Origin: Flavobacteriaceae bacterium
GTDB taxonomy: Bacteria; Bacteroidota; Bacteroidia; Flavobacteriales; Weeksellaceae
Length of the DNA: 64,000 nucleotides
Direction of reading: 5' to 3'
Assembly: GCA_004359435.1 (NCBI GenBank)
Contig: PTET01000001.1
Coordinates: forward strand, 134,343-198,342
The notes under the pieces were generated by a model that worked only from the letters and a program-made list of their open reading frames with translations, was not told the origin of the DNA and did not search any database. This document shows positions 34,052 through 42,810 of the stretch, piece by piece. Each line of letters begins with the position of its first letter. Positions within the stretch are counted from its first letter, which is position 1. Made by a program: the position numbers and the translations under genes.

Positions 34052-35377
34052 TTATTTTTTCTTGGATCCTCTGGATTTAGGTTTTGCGTATTTTTCTTTC
34101 ATTCGCATGGAGCGTGTTTTGCTTTGATTGGTCTTGAGGTTTTTCTCTTTTTTGGGATGAAATCCAGGGCCAGAATTTAGGGGTAAATCATCATCTTCTT
34201 CTAAGAAAACCTTGTCCATTTCGTGCTCTAGAATTCTGTCTGTAAGCTCTAAGTCTTCTGGTAAAGGCAGCTCGGGCAAAGTATATTCTAAAAGCTCTTC
34301 GATGGCTTTCAATTCTTCTTTCTCTTTTTCGCTGCAAAAACTCCAAGCAATTCCACTGGCAAATGCCCTTCCGGTTCTACCTATTCTATGGATGTAGTTT
34401 TCGGGGTCGTTGGTAAGGTCGAAGTTAATTACATGACTCACTCCGCTTACATCTAACCCTCGGGCGATGATGTCTGTGGCAATGAGGAATTTAATTTTAC
34501 CTTCTTTAAAGTCGTTTACTGTATTAAAACGATAGTTTTGGGCTTTGTTAGAATGGATAACGCTCAAGATGTCTGGAAATTCTGTGTGGACAGATTGAAA
34601 GAGAAAGTCCGCCATTTTTTTGGTTCTCACAAAAATCAGCACCTTGGTCAGGCTTTTGTCGGTTTCCAAAAGATGGATAAGCAGACTGCGTTTGTTTAAG
34701 AAATGATCGATAAAATATACGCTTTGGGCGATGTTGGGAAGCCTTTTACCTGCCTCAGAAGCCTCTACTCTTTGGGGAGAATAGAAAAAATGATCGATAA
34801 GCGCATCTACCTCTGGGGTCATGGTGGCCGAAAAAAGTAAGTTTTGTCTTTTTTCTGGCAGCATGATAAACAAGCTTTCGAGTTGAACTTTAAATCCCAA
34901 ATTCAAGAGCTCATCGGCTTCATCAATCACCAATTTTTTTACGCTTTTTAGTTTGAGAAACCCGCCAAGGGCTAGGTCGATGAACCTCCCTGGGGTTGCC
35001 ACCAGTACATCGCAACCACCAGATAGTATTTCTTGCTGGTTTTTGATGTTTACACCGCCATAAACGCCTCTTATCTCCACATTCATCCAAGTTGTAATTT
35101 TCTGCACTTCTATACAGATTTGTTCTACCAGCTCTCTTGTAGGAACAATAATTACAATTTGTATGGGGTGCTTGGGGTCGAATTTCCAATGGCTCAAACA
35201 AGGAAGCAAATAGGCCAATGTTTTGCCGGTTCCGGTTTGGGCAATTCCCACCAAATCTGCACCAGAAAGTCCAACAGGAATGGCTTTTTCTTGGATAGAA
35301 GTGGGGGTTTCAAGCTCCAATTCTTTTAGTGCTTTAAGCAAGGATTTACTCAGTTTAAAATCAGAAAAAGCAGCCAT
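34052..35377 (-). CDS. DEAD-box RNA helicase
   Basis: ATP-dependent RNA helicase, about 441 residues from the ATG at 35377 (MAAFSDFKLSKSLLKAL); the ATG at 35410 adds an unlikely extension. All motifs are present: Q motif near TPTSIQEKAIP, Walker A AQTGTGKT, VPTRELVEQ, VATPGRFIDLA, DEAD in VIDEADELL, SAT in LLFSATMTPE, ATDIIARGLDV and HRIGRTGRA. The basic C-terminal tail (KPKSRGSKKK) resembles cold-shock/ribosome-assembly helicases such as RhlE, but I cannot assign a substrate. It ends 1 base after the DUF3817 gene, convergently. Confidence 0.93.
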   Translation of the reverse strand: MAAFSDFKLSKSLLKALKELELETPTSIQEKAIPVGLSGADLVGIAQTGTGKTLAYLLPCLSHWKFDPKHPIQIVIIVPTRELVEQICIEVQKITTWMNVEIRGVYGGVNIKNQQEILSGGCDVLVATPGRFIDLALGGFLKLKSVKKLVIDEADELLNLGFKVQLESLFIMLPEKRQNLLFSATMTPEVDALIDHFFYSPQRVEASEAGKRLPNIAQSVYFIDHFLNKRSLLIHLLETDKSLTKVLIFVRTKKMADFLFQSVHTEFPDILSVIHSNKAQNYRFNTVNDFKEGKIKFLIATDIIARGLDVSGVSHVINFDLTNDPENYIHRIGRTGRAFASGIAWSFCSEKEKEELKAIEELLEYTLPELPLPEDLELTDRILEHEMDKVFLEEDDDLPLNSGPGFHPKKEKNLKTNQSKTRSMRMKEKYAKPKSRGSKKK

Positions 35378-35434
35378 AGAAGATATTTTGTTTGGATAGA
35401 ACTTCCACAAAGGTAGGGCAAATCTTAAGATCTT

Positions 35435-36581
35435 CTAGGGCTCAATTTTTCGAATCAAAATTCCATAAACTGGGAAATGGTCGCTATAGCCTCCCACAAA
35501 GCGCGTTTGCTGATAAAATCTTTTGGGATATCCCACAAAAGGCTCCTTTTCTTCTTGAAGATAATCTGGATGAAAAACCCCTGTTTTATAAAGGGCGTAA
35601 GTTTTGTTGGGCTCTCCTTTTAGGTCTTTTGAATAGAGCATTTGGTCGAATAAAAACCATTGGTCCATAAAGGCCGTAGTGCCTTCTCCTTTTTTTGCAA
35701 GTTCTACAAATGGCAGGTAAAGGTTAAGTTCATTTAGAGAAAGCAAACTTGGGTCTAAAGGCGTGTCGTTGAAGTCTCCCATAATAATTTCGCTGGTTTT
35801 GTAACCGTGTTTCTGGTTGTAGGCTCTGTTTTTAAGGATTTCTTCCCGAAGGGCATAAGAAGCTTTTTCTCGCAAATAATTAGACTCTTCTTTGCCGGAC
35901 CTTCTGCTTGGCCAGTGGTTGATGTAGAGTTCTACCCACTGTCCATCTAACTTTCCTTTTACATACAAAATGTCTCGGGTATATTCTCTTTGGTTTTCTT
36001 TGTAAAGCTTTACTTGTGATAGGGGTAAACCTTTTTTCGTTGTACAAAAGGGCTACATCAATACCTCTTGGATCCATGGAGTTAAAATGAATCCATTTGT
36101 AGGGGTATCTTTTTAGGTTTTCGCTCTGGGTTAAGGCTTCTAGTACTTTGGCATTTTCAACCTCGCAAAGACCTATTAAAACAGGGGGAACAGGGCTTAT
36201 GTCTCTGCCGATTTGCGAAAGAACATAAGAGATTTGCGAAAGCTTTAACTCGTATTTTTCTGAGTTAAATTGATGTTTTCCTAAAGACGTGAAGTCATCG
36301 CTTAAAATCTGGTGTCGAATTATTTTTTGGCCATTTTTTTGCACTATGGCTCCCCCAGAAGAAAAAGAATCGAGCTCCATTTTTATTGCCTTTTCTTTTT
36401 CCATGGAAACCTGCCTTTGGCTGTCCCAAAGGGGAAGTTCGGGACTTATGACATCTGCCGAATTTAGCGTATCAAACAGGTTTTCAACATTATAGAAAGC
36501 CACGGTGGCGGTTTGATATTTTTCTTGCGCACAAATAGACAACCCAAAAACACAAAAAAAAGTTAACAAAACGCTTTTCAT
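35435..36581 (-). pseudogene. Endonuclease/exonuclease/phosphatase family protein, frameshifted
   Basis: Secreted nuclease or phosphatase of the EEP fold. The first frame has a signal peptide (MKSVLLTFFCVFGLSICAQ), TATVAFYNVENLFDTLN and LIGLCEVENAKVLEALT, up to FTPITSKAL. The second frame resumes with YTRDILYVKGKLDGQWVEL, then INHWPSRRSG, IIMGDFNDTPLDPS and GGYSDHFPVYG, so all catalytic motifs exist but in two frames. The join is at about 36007-36014, where the minus strand reads AGTAAAGC. A few residues appear to be missing there, so the lesion is a small deletion with a frameshift. It diverges from the TonB receptor gene. Confidence 0.85.
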
Positions 36582-36612
36582 TTCTTAAAAATTTTCTATA
36601 AATTTAACCAGA

Positions 36613-39036
36613 ATGAGAAAGATAAATTTCATTATTTTGGAATTTTTTATCGGACTTTTTTATGCCAAAGCCCAAAATGTTTTGGAAAACCCTATCCAAA
36701 ACGACTCTCTGGCAAAGCCAGTTTCCCAAGTTTTGGACTCCTTGGAAATAGAAGAGAGGGGACTTGTGCTTTTAAATTTGGAAGAGTTGGAAAACCAAGA
36801 AAACGCTGCTTTTCCTATGCTTGGAGCGGTGGGAGATCCCATAGAAAACAGCAAAAGGAAACTTTGGGGCGCCTACTGGGTGGCCAACCGAGGGCTTCAA
36901 AACTCAGATCAATCGGTTTTTCTCAACGATTTTTCTTTGAAAAATCCCTTTGACCGAAAGATTGATTTCCAGCAAATTTCGGGTCTTAATGCCCTGCAAA
37001 GAAATCCCTTGGAAGTTGCCTCAAGCATGCAGGTTTCCAAAATTGAAAACAGTCAGCTAGGCACAAGCCTTTCTTACCAATCCAATCCTTTTTTGTTTCC
37101 TAAAAAAGGAATCGTGAATTTTTCCAATACTAATCAAAACTATAACTACAGGCTTGGGGTTTCTCTTTGGAGTGGCGAGCTTAAAAACAACTGGGCATAC
37201 TTTTTATCGGCCACAGCTAGAATTGGAGATAGGGTAGATCAAGCAGGCGCTTATTACAACGGATATTCTGGCGCGCTATCTTTGGGGAAAAAATTTGGAC
37301 AAAACCATCTCTTGTATAGCAGTTTTGCCCTCACTTCCATAGAAAGATCTAGAGGAACGGCCTATACCCAAGAAATTTTCGATCTAAAAGGAAACAATTA
37401 CAATCCCTTTTGGGGAATGTATAACGGAGAGATTAAACACGCCAAAATTGACCAAAGTTTGTCTCCTCTTCTTCAGTTCAATTACCAGTTTTCTAATCAA
37501 AAATGGCAACTTTTTGCAGGGCTTAGCCATCAGCAAAAAACGACTTCTAGAGCACAACTTGAAACCTATACACCTTTTGGTGAGTCCTATGTTAGAAACC
37601 CTCTGCCCAATTATTACCAAAATTTGCCGTCTTATTTTAATGGTGACGATTTCTACAAACAATACTATCTCTTTAGAGAGTCAGAATCTGTTTCACAGAT
37701 CAATTGGGAAAACATCTATTTGTTCAATCAGGAGTCAAAAACGGGTGCCGCCAAATATTACATGGCAAAACAGGTGAGTGAAGACCAAACAACCTCCGCC
37801 ACCATTCGGGCAAATGTTAGGATAGACAACAAATGGGAACTTGCAACAAGGCTAGCTTTTTCTGACACAACAAGTGAAATGTATAGCGAGTTAAGTGATC
37901 TTTTGGGAGCACAGTATGTGCTAGATAAGGATGATTTTAATGACTATCAGCTCTTTGATTTAAACCAAACCAAAGAACAAAAAACAGAAGGAGACAAACT
38001 CAATTATCATTACCAGCTTCAGCATCAATCGGCTAAAATCCAAAGCAATGCAGTCTATAAAGCAGATGGATTTAATCTAGACTTTGGCGCATCTTTAGGC
38101 TGGGAGTCTTTCGCTAGAGAGGGATATTTTTTACACTTTAATCCTGCTTTGCAGTCTTTAGGCCAAAGCCCCAAAAGCCAGTGGCTAAACTGGGGTGTTT
38201 TTGGTGAATTGCAAAAAGAAATGGGAAATTTCTCTCGTTTTGGAGTGTCGGCCAAACATTTTGTTCAGACCCCTGAGTTAGACGCCATTTTTATGGGTCA
38301 AAGATATAGCAATCTGCTTTGGGATAAGACGGGTCCAGAGGAGGTTTCGGCCTTGCAATTGAGCTATTTCTTTAAAAAATCCAAATGGGAACTCGCTTTG
38401 AAAACATACGGGTTTCTGAAAAACAATGCCTCTTTGGTTCAATTCTATTATACCCAAGGAGAGGTTAACAATCTGGTGACTGAAAGAATTTCTGGGGCAA
38501 AACTACGGTATTTGGGCCTAGAGTCTTTTGCTTCTTACCAGTGGAACGATAGACTCAAAAGCAGTCTTTTGATAAGTTTGAACCAAAATACCTACCAAAA
38601 CAATCCGGATCTTTTGCTATTTGAGTCCACCAAAACAGAGCCTGTTACCAGTTATGGAAAAACCTATCTAAAAAACAGAGAGATTCCTTCTTTTCGAACA
38701 GGATTAGGGCTTCAATTAGATTATACTTTGCCTTCCTTTGCATGGATAGGCTTGGGATTTAACTATCTCTCTGGGCTAAGCGCTTCTCCAGCGGCTATAC
38801 TTTCTACCGAAAACTTTTACACTTCAAACCCGGTACCGCTTACCTCTGGAATGGATGCGAACTATTTTAGAGAAATCACCAAACCCAGAGAATTTGAAGG
38901 GGCTTTTTTGGTGAATTTATCAGCTGGAAAATCCTTTAAAGTTGGGGATCATTTTGCTGGGGTCATGCTTTTTGTGAACAACCTTTTGGACAATCAAAAC
39001 TATATCACCGGAGGGTTTCAGCAAAGTAGATACTAA
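36613..39036 (+). CDS. TonB-dependent receptor family protein
   Basis: Outer-membrane protein of 807 residues, signal peptide about 1-20. About residues 60-190 are a divergent plug-like region; the rest is a large beta-barrel with alternating aromatic strands (YNYRLGVSLWSGELKNNWAY, LYSSFALTSIERSRGTAYT, FVNNLLDNQNYITGGFQQSR). I see no TonB box. The product stops at GGFQQSRY, whereas related receptors continue for about 40 residues to a terminal aromatic strand, so the last strands may be lost. Next to the nuclease gene and followed by a choice-of-anchor J lipoprotein gene 2 bases later, a cluster seen in flavobacteria that probably uses nucleic acid or phosphate sources. Confidence 0.75.
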   Translation: MRKINFIILEFFIGLFYAKAQNVLENPIQNDSLAKPVSQVLDSLEIEERGLVLLNLEELENQENAAFPMLGAVGDPIENSKRKLWGAYWVANRGLQNSDQSVFLNDFSLKNPFDRKIDFQQISGLNALQRNPLEVASSMQVSKIENSQLGTSLSYQSNPFLFPKKGIVNFSNTNQNYNYRLGVSLWSGELKNNWAYFLSATARIGDRVDQAGAYYNGYSGALSLGKKFGQNHLLYSSFALTSIERSRGTAYTQEIFDLKGNNYNPFWGMYNGEIKHAKIDQSLSPLLQFNYQFSNQKWQLFAGLSHQQKTTSRAQLETYTPFGESYVRNPLPNYYQNLPSYFNGDDFYKQYYLFRESESVSQINWENIYLFNQESKTGAAKYYMAKQVSEDQTTSATIRANVRIDNKWELATRLAFSDTTSEMYSELSDLLGAQYVLDKDDFNDYQLFDLNQTKEQKTEGDKLNYHYQLQHQSAKIQSNAVYKADGFNLDFGASLGWESFAREGYFLHFNPALQSLGQSPKSQWLNWGVFGELQKEMGNFSRFGVSAKHFVQTPELDAIFMGQRYSNLLWDKTGPEEVSALQLSYFFKKSKWELALKTYGFLKNNASLVQFYYTQGEVNNLVTERISGAKLRYLGLESFASYQWNDRLKSSLLISLNQNTYQNNPDLLLFESTKTEPVTSYGKTYLKNREIPSFRTGLGLQLDYTLPSFAWIGLGFNYLSGLSASPAAILSTENFYTSNPVPLTSGMDANYFREITKPREFEGAFLVNLSAGKSFKVGDHFAGVMLFVNNLLDNQNYITGGFQQSRY

Positions 39037-39038
39037 AC

Positions 39039-39665
39039 ATGAAAAAAATTCAATTGAAAATCGGTTTGATTGCACTAAAAATCATCTTGATTTTTGCTCT
39101 ATTTGGGTCTTGCCAGAGTGACCAAATTCAGCTTCCTACAACCCAAAGCACCTGCATAGAAGAATTCGATTTTTATGGACAAGGCCAGACAGAATTTCCC
39201 GCTTATGTCAATTATAGCCAAACCGGACAAGTACCATGGAAAGTAAAATCGTTTTATTACAATCAGTATTTGGAATGTTCGGCCTATGCCACGGGTCAAA
39301 AGGTTTGTTCTGTTTTTGGGGTATATCTTCCAAATAAGGCAGAAGGAATTTCATTTAAAACCAAAGATGGATACAACAATGGAGCTACCACCAAAGTCTA
39401 TTTTTCACCTGAAAAACCACAAAAAGTCTCAGACGAAAGTTTTCCCCCCAGCTCTTGGGTTGATTTGAGCGAGTTTTTTGTGATTTCAAGTGGAAACAAA
39501 AGTGGTTATGGTTCTAAGTTTGTTATCTCTGGAGACTTTTATTTGTCAGAGATAAACCAAGCTGAGGGTTGGATTGTTTTTGTTTATCGGGGAGAAGACA
39601 AAAAAATTACCACCACCATGCAGATCGATCAAATTCAGCTACTATCAGATTCGCTCTGCAAATAG
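39039..39665 (+). CDS. Lipoprotein with a choice-of-anchor J-like domain
   Basis: 208 residues with a lipoprotein signal (ILIFALFGSCQSD). The rest resembles the choice-of-anchor J jelly-roll domain: EEFDFYGQGQTEFPAYVNYS, VPWKVKSFYYNQYLECSAYA, then WIVFVYRGEDKKITTTMQID. Proteins of this neighbourhood in other flavobacteria often also have a DUF5689 domain ahead of it, which is absent here. Probably a surface partner of the adjacent TonB receptor. It begins 2 bases after that gene's stop, perhaps because of the deletion suspected there. Confidence 0.7.
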   Translation: MKKIQLKIGLIALKIILIFALFGSCQSDQIQLPTTQSTCIEEFDFYGQGQTEFPAYVNYSQTGQVPWKVKSFYYNQYLECSAYATGQKVCSVFGVYLPNKAEGISFKTKDGYNNGATTKVYFSPEKPQKVSDESFPPSSWVDLSEFFVISSGNKSGYGSKFVISGDFYLSEINQAEGWIVFVYRGEDKKITTTMQIDQIQLLSDSLCK

Positions 39666-39676
39666 CAGCCTTAATT

Positions 39677-40747
39677 TTATTTGTCTAGAGGAATTTCCAA
39701 AACCCCTTTTGGGTTTTCAAATCCCAAGTAAAGCGACTCATTAGAAACCGCAATGCAGGAAATACTCCTAGCGCTTTTTTCAGTTAAAATTTCCAATATT
39801 TTTCCCTCTTTAGAGATCTTGAGAATTTGATTATTTGGTAGAAGTTGTTTTTTGAGCACTGAGGCAGGAAATCTACCCAAAAGATTTTTGAGCCATACAA
39901 ACTTGTCTGATAATGAAAGTAAACGTGAAGGCTTATAAGGAGAAACAGCCCAATACACCTCTCTATAGGCATCGTAGGTTATAGTAAAGGGCAAAGATTC
40001 TGGGGTTTGGGCAAAGTCTTCTATTTTTCCTTTTTCTGGACCATCAAGGGTTATTTGCGCAATTTTGTTTTCTCTTGGCAAACAAACAAGCAGTTTGTTT
40101 TTTTCATTGGCTTTTTGGCAAAGTCCTCTTGGGAATATAAGTCCAGTGGTTAGCGTGTCTAAGGATTCTTTTTGAAGATTGAAAGAAAGTACCTTTCCTT
40201 TGGAAGATTTTTCCACAAAAGAATCAACCCAAAAATCATGGCTTCGGCTGTGGTCACTTTCTGTAAAACAAAGGCTCTCTTGTGTTTTTATTAGGCCTCC
40301 CAGATGTCCCAAAGGTTTTTTATTTACCCCTGAAACCAGAACTCTGTAATCTAGTTGTTCCAAGGAAAAATCCAGTATTCCTCTGTTTTGGTTGGTTATA
40401 TAGAGTTTGTTTTCGGACAGATCAAAACCTGTGTTGTCTTGCTCTAAAGTAGCTAGGGTGTCAATTTTGGACAAAGAAAAGGAGTACCGAATTAAATTAC
40501 CCTTAAAATCTAAACCCAACAAACCTTCTGGCGTAAATGAAAGATCTTGGCAATTTTTGCAAAAACCCTTTAATAATTTACCTTGGCTTAAATGAGATGG
40601 GGTTGGAGTAGTTTCATCCTTTGACGCTTGGTTTTTAATTTGTGCTACATCTGAGCTATGTATTCTACCTGGCAAAACATAAACAAACAAAGCCAAAAGT
40701 AGCGCTGTCCACAGAAAAAGGCGAAAGAAATAACTTTTTAAAATCAT
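39677..40747 (-). CDS. Strictosidine synthase/SMP-30-like beta-propeller protein
   Basis: 356 residues with one N-terminal membrane anchor (about 8-25), so the rest is periplasmic. The remaining sequence resembles six-bladed SMP-30/strictosidine synthase-like propellers: GLLGLDFKGNLIRYSFS, SLCFTESDHSRSHDFWVDSF, GKVLSFNLQKESLDTLTTGL, then GPEKGKIEDFAQTPESLPFT. In animals and plants related proteins are esterases or lactonases; no substrate can be named here. It is the last gene of the plsC-rnhA-propeller run, its start overlapping rnhA by 4 bases. Confidence 0.7.
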   Translation of the reverse strand: MILKSYFFRLFLWTALLLALFVYVLPGRIHSSDVAQIKNQASKDETTPTPSHLSQGKLLKGFCKNCQDLSFTPEGLLGLDFKGNLIRYSFSLSKIDTLATLEQDNTGFDLSENKLYITNQNRGILDFSLEQLDYRVLVSGVNKKPLGHLGGLIKTQESLCFTESDHSRSHDFWVDSFVEKSSKGKVLSFNLQKESLDTLTTGLIFPRGLCQKANEKNKLLVCLPRENKIAQITLDGPEKGKIEDFAQTPESLPFTITYDAYREVYWAVSPYKPSRLLSLSDKFVWLKNLLGRFPASVLKKQLLPNNQILKISKEGKILEILTEKSARSISCIAVSNESLYLGFENPKGVLEIPLDK

Positions 40748-41214
40748 GCTTTTTGCTGTGAAGATTCAAAATATTGATCGATTTTAGGGTTTGGCAAATA
40801 GCTCCCCTTAACAGCCAGTCTGTCTGCCATTTCGTTGTATTTGTTTCCAGCATGGCCTTTTACCCACTCAAACTTTACCTTGTGTTTGGGGTAGATTAAC
40901 AAAAATCTTTTCCATAGGTCGGGGTTTTTCTTGTCTTTGAAATCTTTTTTTTCCCAAGCAAAAACCCATTTTTTTTCAATGGCATCCAAAACATATTTAG
41001 AATCCGAAAATATGGTGATGGACTGATTCTCTTTTTTTAGGGTTTCAAGACATACAATTACCGCCATAAGCTCCATTCGGTTGTTGGTGGTGTTTCTATA
41101 TCCTTCAAAAAAGGATTTTTGGTAAGAAGATCCTTCAATCATCATCACAATGCCATATCCACCGGGTCCAGGGTTTCCTCGGGCAGATCCATCGGTATAG
41201 GCCAGTATGTTCAT
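40744..41214 (-). CDS. rnhA: Ribonuclease HI
   Basis: Cleaves the RNA of RNA-DNA hybrids. 156 residues, normal length. Catalytic acids are in LAYTDGSARGNPGPGGYG, TTNNRMELMAVI, TIFSDSKYVLDAI, and the late aspartate in YNEMADRLAVKG. Its start overlaps plsC by 4 bases and its end overlaps the propeller gene by 4 bases, so it is tightly embedded in an operon. Confidence 0.95.
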   Translation of the reverse strand: MNILAYTDGSARGNPGPGGYGIVMMIEGSSYQKSFFEGYRNTTNNRMELMAVIVCLETLKKENQSITIFSDSKYVLDAIEKKWVFAWEKKDFKDKKNPDLWKRFLLIYPKHKVKFEWVKGHAGNKYNEMADRLAVKGSYLPNPKIDQYFESSQQKA

Positions 41215-41954
41215 TTCTTTAGGTAGCTTAAAAGCAGTTCTCTTGCTTTGTCTCTTAATTGTTCAGGAGAAAGATTTTGGTAATCCTCAGGGTAGAAAAC
41301 CTCCAGAAGCTCCGTGTTTACAACACCTGGCTTTCCTCTGGTCCAAGAAAAAGGAAATTTTTCTTTCATGTTTTTGATACCCAACACAACAAGGGGAAGA
41401 TTATGCTCTTTGGCAAGGGAAAAAGCACCTATTTTAAATTCGCCAAGCACAACACTTTCGTCATCTGGAACGCCTCCCTCTGGGTAAATACATATACTTG
41501 CTCCTTTGCGCTCTAGTCTTTTTTCGACCCAATCAAACACTGCTTTTTTGCTCTCAGAAGAAGATCGGTCTACCAAGATGTGGAATTTTTTTAATAGAAG
41601 ACCTACCACTGGGATTTTTTCAGCCTCTTTTTTGGCCACAAACATCAGGGGATGACCAGAAAATAATTTCACACAAACCGGAATATCCATCTCTGAGGTG
41701 TGGTTAGAAATCAGCATATAAGAAACACCTTTTTCGATGTTTTTGTTAGGATGCGCTGAGTGGTTTATCCTAATTCCAGAGAGTAGAAGTAAAATTCTAC
41801 CCCAGTATTCATGGGTGAGGTAGGTGTATTTTTTTAAAGGCTCAAAATAGTCCAAAACAAGGGCAGAAAGTCCAAGAACAAAGGCAAAGAAGAAGCCCAC
41901 CAAGGCTATCCATATTCTCCAAATAAAACTAGAAAATTTGTAGATCCATGTCAT
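41211..41954 (-). CDS. plsC: 1-acyl-sn-glycerol-3-phosphate acyltransferase
   Basis: Adds the second acyl chain to lysophosphatidic acid at the inner membrane. About 247 residues from the ATG at 41954 (MTWIYKFSSFIWRIWIALVG); the ATG at 42008 adds a non-family extension. An N-terminal membrane segment precedes the catalytic motif SNHTSEMDIP (NHX4D), with FVAKKEAEKIPVVGLLLKKF and the motif 3 region CIYPEGGVPDDE. It lies 62 bases after the 5-FCL gene and overlaps rnhA. Confidence 0.88.
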   Translation of the reverse strand: MTWIYKFSSFIWRIWIALVGFFFAFVLGLSALVLDYFEPLKKYTYLTHEYWGRILLLLSGIRINHSAHPNKNIEKGVSYMLISNHTSEMDIPVCVKLFSGHPLMFVAKKEAEKIPVVGLLLKKFHILVDRSSSESKKAVFDWVEKRLERKGASICIYPEGGVPDDESVVLGEFKIGAFSLAKEHNLPLVVLGIKNMKEKFPFSWTRGKPGVVNTELLEVFYPEDYQNLSPEQLRDKARELLLSYLKK

Positions 41955-42016
41955 GAAAACAAAGTTTGAGGTTTTAACATTCAAATTTACAGATAATTTT
42001 AGCCACAACTAGATTT

Positions 42017-42568
42017 TTAGGGATAGATTATTGCATCAAGAGAGATGTCTGTTTCTTCAGTGGCTATTTTTTCTGAGATAGGCTCAAAAAGACTGAGCCC
42101 AACTTTTTGGCAATTCGGATTTAATTTGGCCAAAAAACGGTCATAAAAACCACCTCCATATCCCACTCTATTTCCCCATATATCAGCTGCTAAAAGCGGA
42201 ACAAACACAAGATCAATCTTGTCTTCAGCAAAGGGAAGAATGTTTTTTGGCTCTGGGATTCCTTTTTCGTTTACTTCTAATTCATCAAAATTGAAAAGTA
42301 AGCTTGAGTGCATTTGATGGGTAGAAAAATCGGTTTTGGGAACCACCACAGTTTTGCCCTTTTCCCAAAGTTTTTCTATCAGCAGAGAGGTATCAACCTC
42401 TTTTTGGGCTTTGATGGGCAAAAAAACATGAAAATTTTGGCAGTTTTCAACAAAAGGCTCATTTAGAATCTTTTGGAGCAACAATTGATTTTTTTCTAAA
42501 AAGGCTTGGTTAGAAAGGGCTTTTCTTTTCTCTTTGTATAGACTTCTTAGGGCAGATTTTTGGTCCAT
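42017..42568 (-). CDS. 5-formyltetrahydrofolate cyclo-ligase
   Basis: Converts 5-formyl-THF to 5,10-methenyl-THF using ATP. 183 residues, normal length. The N-terminus SALRSLYKEKRKALSNQAFL and the nucleotide-binding GNRVGYGGGFYDRFLAKLNP are the family marks. It is in a minus-strand run with the ferredoxin (10 bases upstream) and the U32 peptidase, and is followed by plsC. Confidence 0.92.
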   Translation of the reverse strand: MDQKSALRSLYKEKRKALSNQAFLEKNQLLLQKILNEPFVENCQNFHVFLPIKAQKEVDTSLLIEKLWEKGKTVVVPKTDFSTHQMHSSLLFNFDELEVNEKGIPEPKNILPFAEDKIDLVFVPLLAADIWGNRVGYGGGFYDRFLAKLNPNCQKVGLSLFEPISEKIATEETDISLDAIIYP

Positions 42569-42578
42569 AGCAAAAAGT

Positions 42579-42809
42579 TTAGACGCTTTTTACAGAGATA
42601 ATTTTAACTGGGCAAGCGCTTGCCGCCTTTTGGTTGTCTTCTAAAATACTGTCATCAAGGTCTTTTAAGGTATGAAATCCTTTTTTGTTAACAGATCTTA
42701 AAAGCACAGATTTTCCGTCTTTTTTCGACATTTTAAATTGCCCGGGAGCCATTTCTGCACAATAATTGCAGCCGATGCATTTGTCTCTTTGTAGGGTGAT
42801 GATAACCAT
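42579..42809 (-). CDS. Single-cluster [4Fe-4S] ferredoxin
   Basis: 76 residues with one cluster motif, KCIGCNYCAEMAP, and the fourth ligand in SACPVKIISV. The ATG at 42809 is used because it directly precedes the cluster domain. It follows the U32 peptidase gene after 1 base, so the two are coupled. The ferredoxin may supply electrons to that enzyme; this is inferred from gene order. Confidence 0.85.
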   Translation of the reverse strand: MVIITLQRDKCIGCNYCAEMAPGQFKMSKKDGKSVLLRSVNKKGFHTLKDLDDSILEDNQKAASACPVKIISVKSV

Positions 42810-42810
42810 T

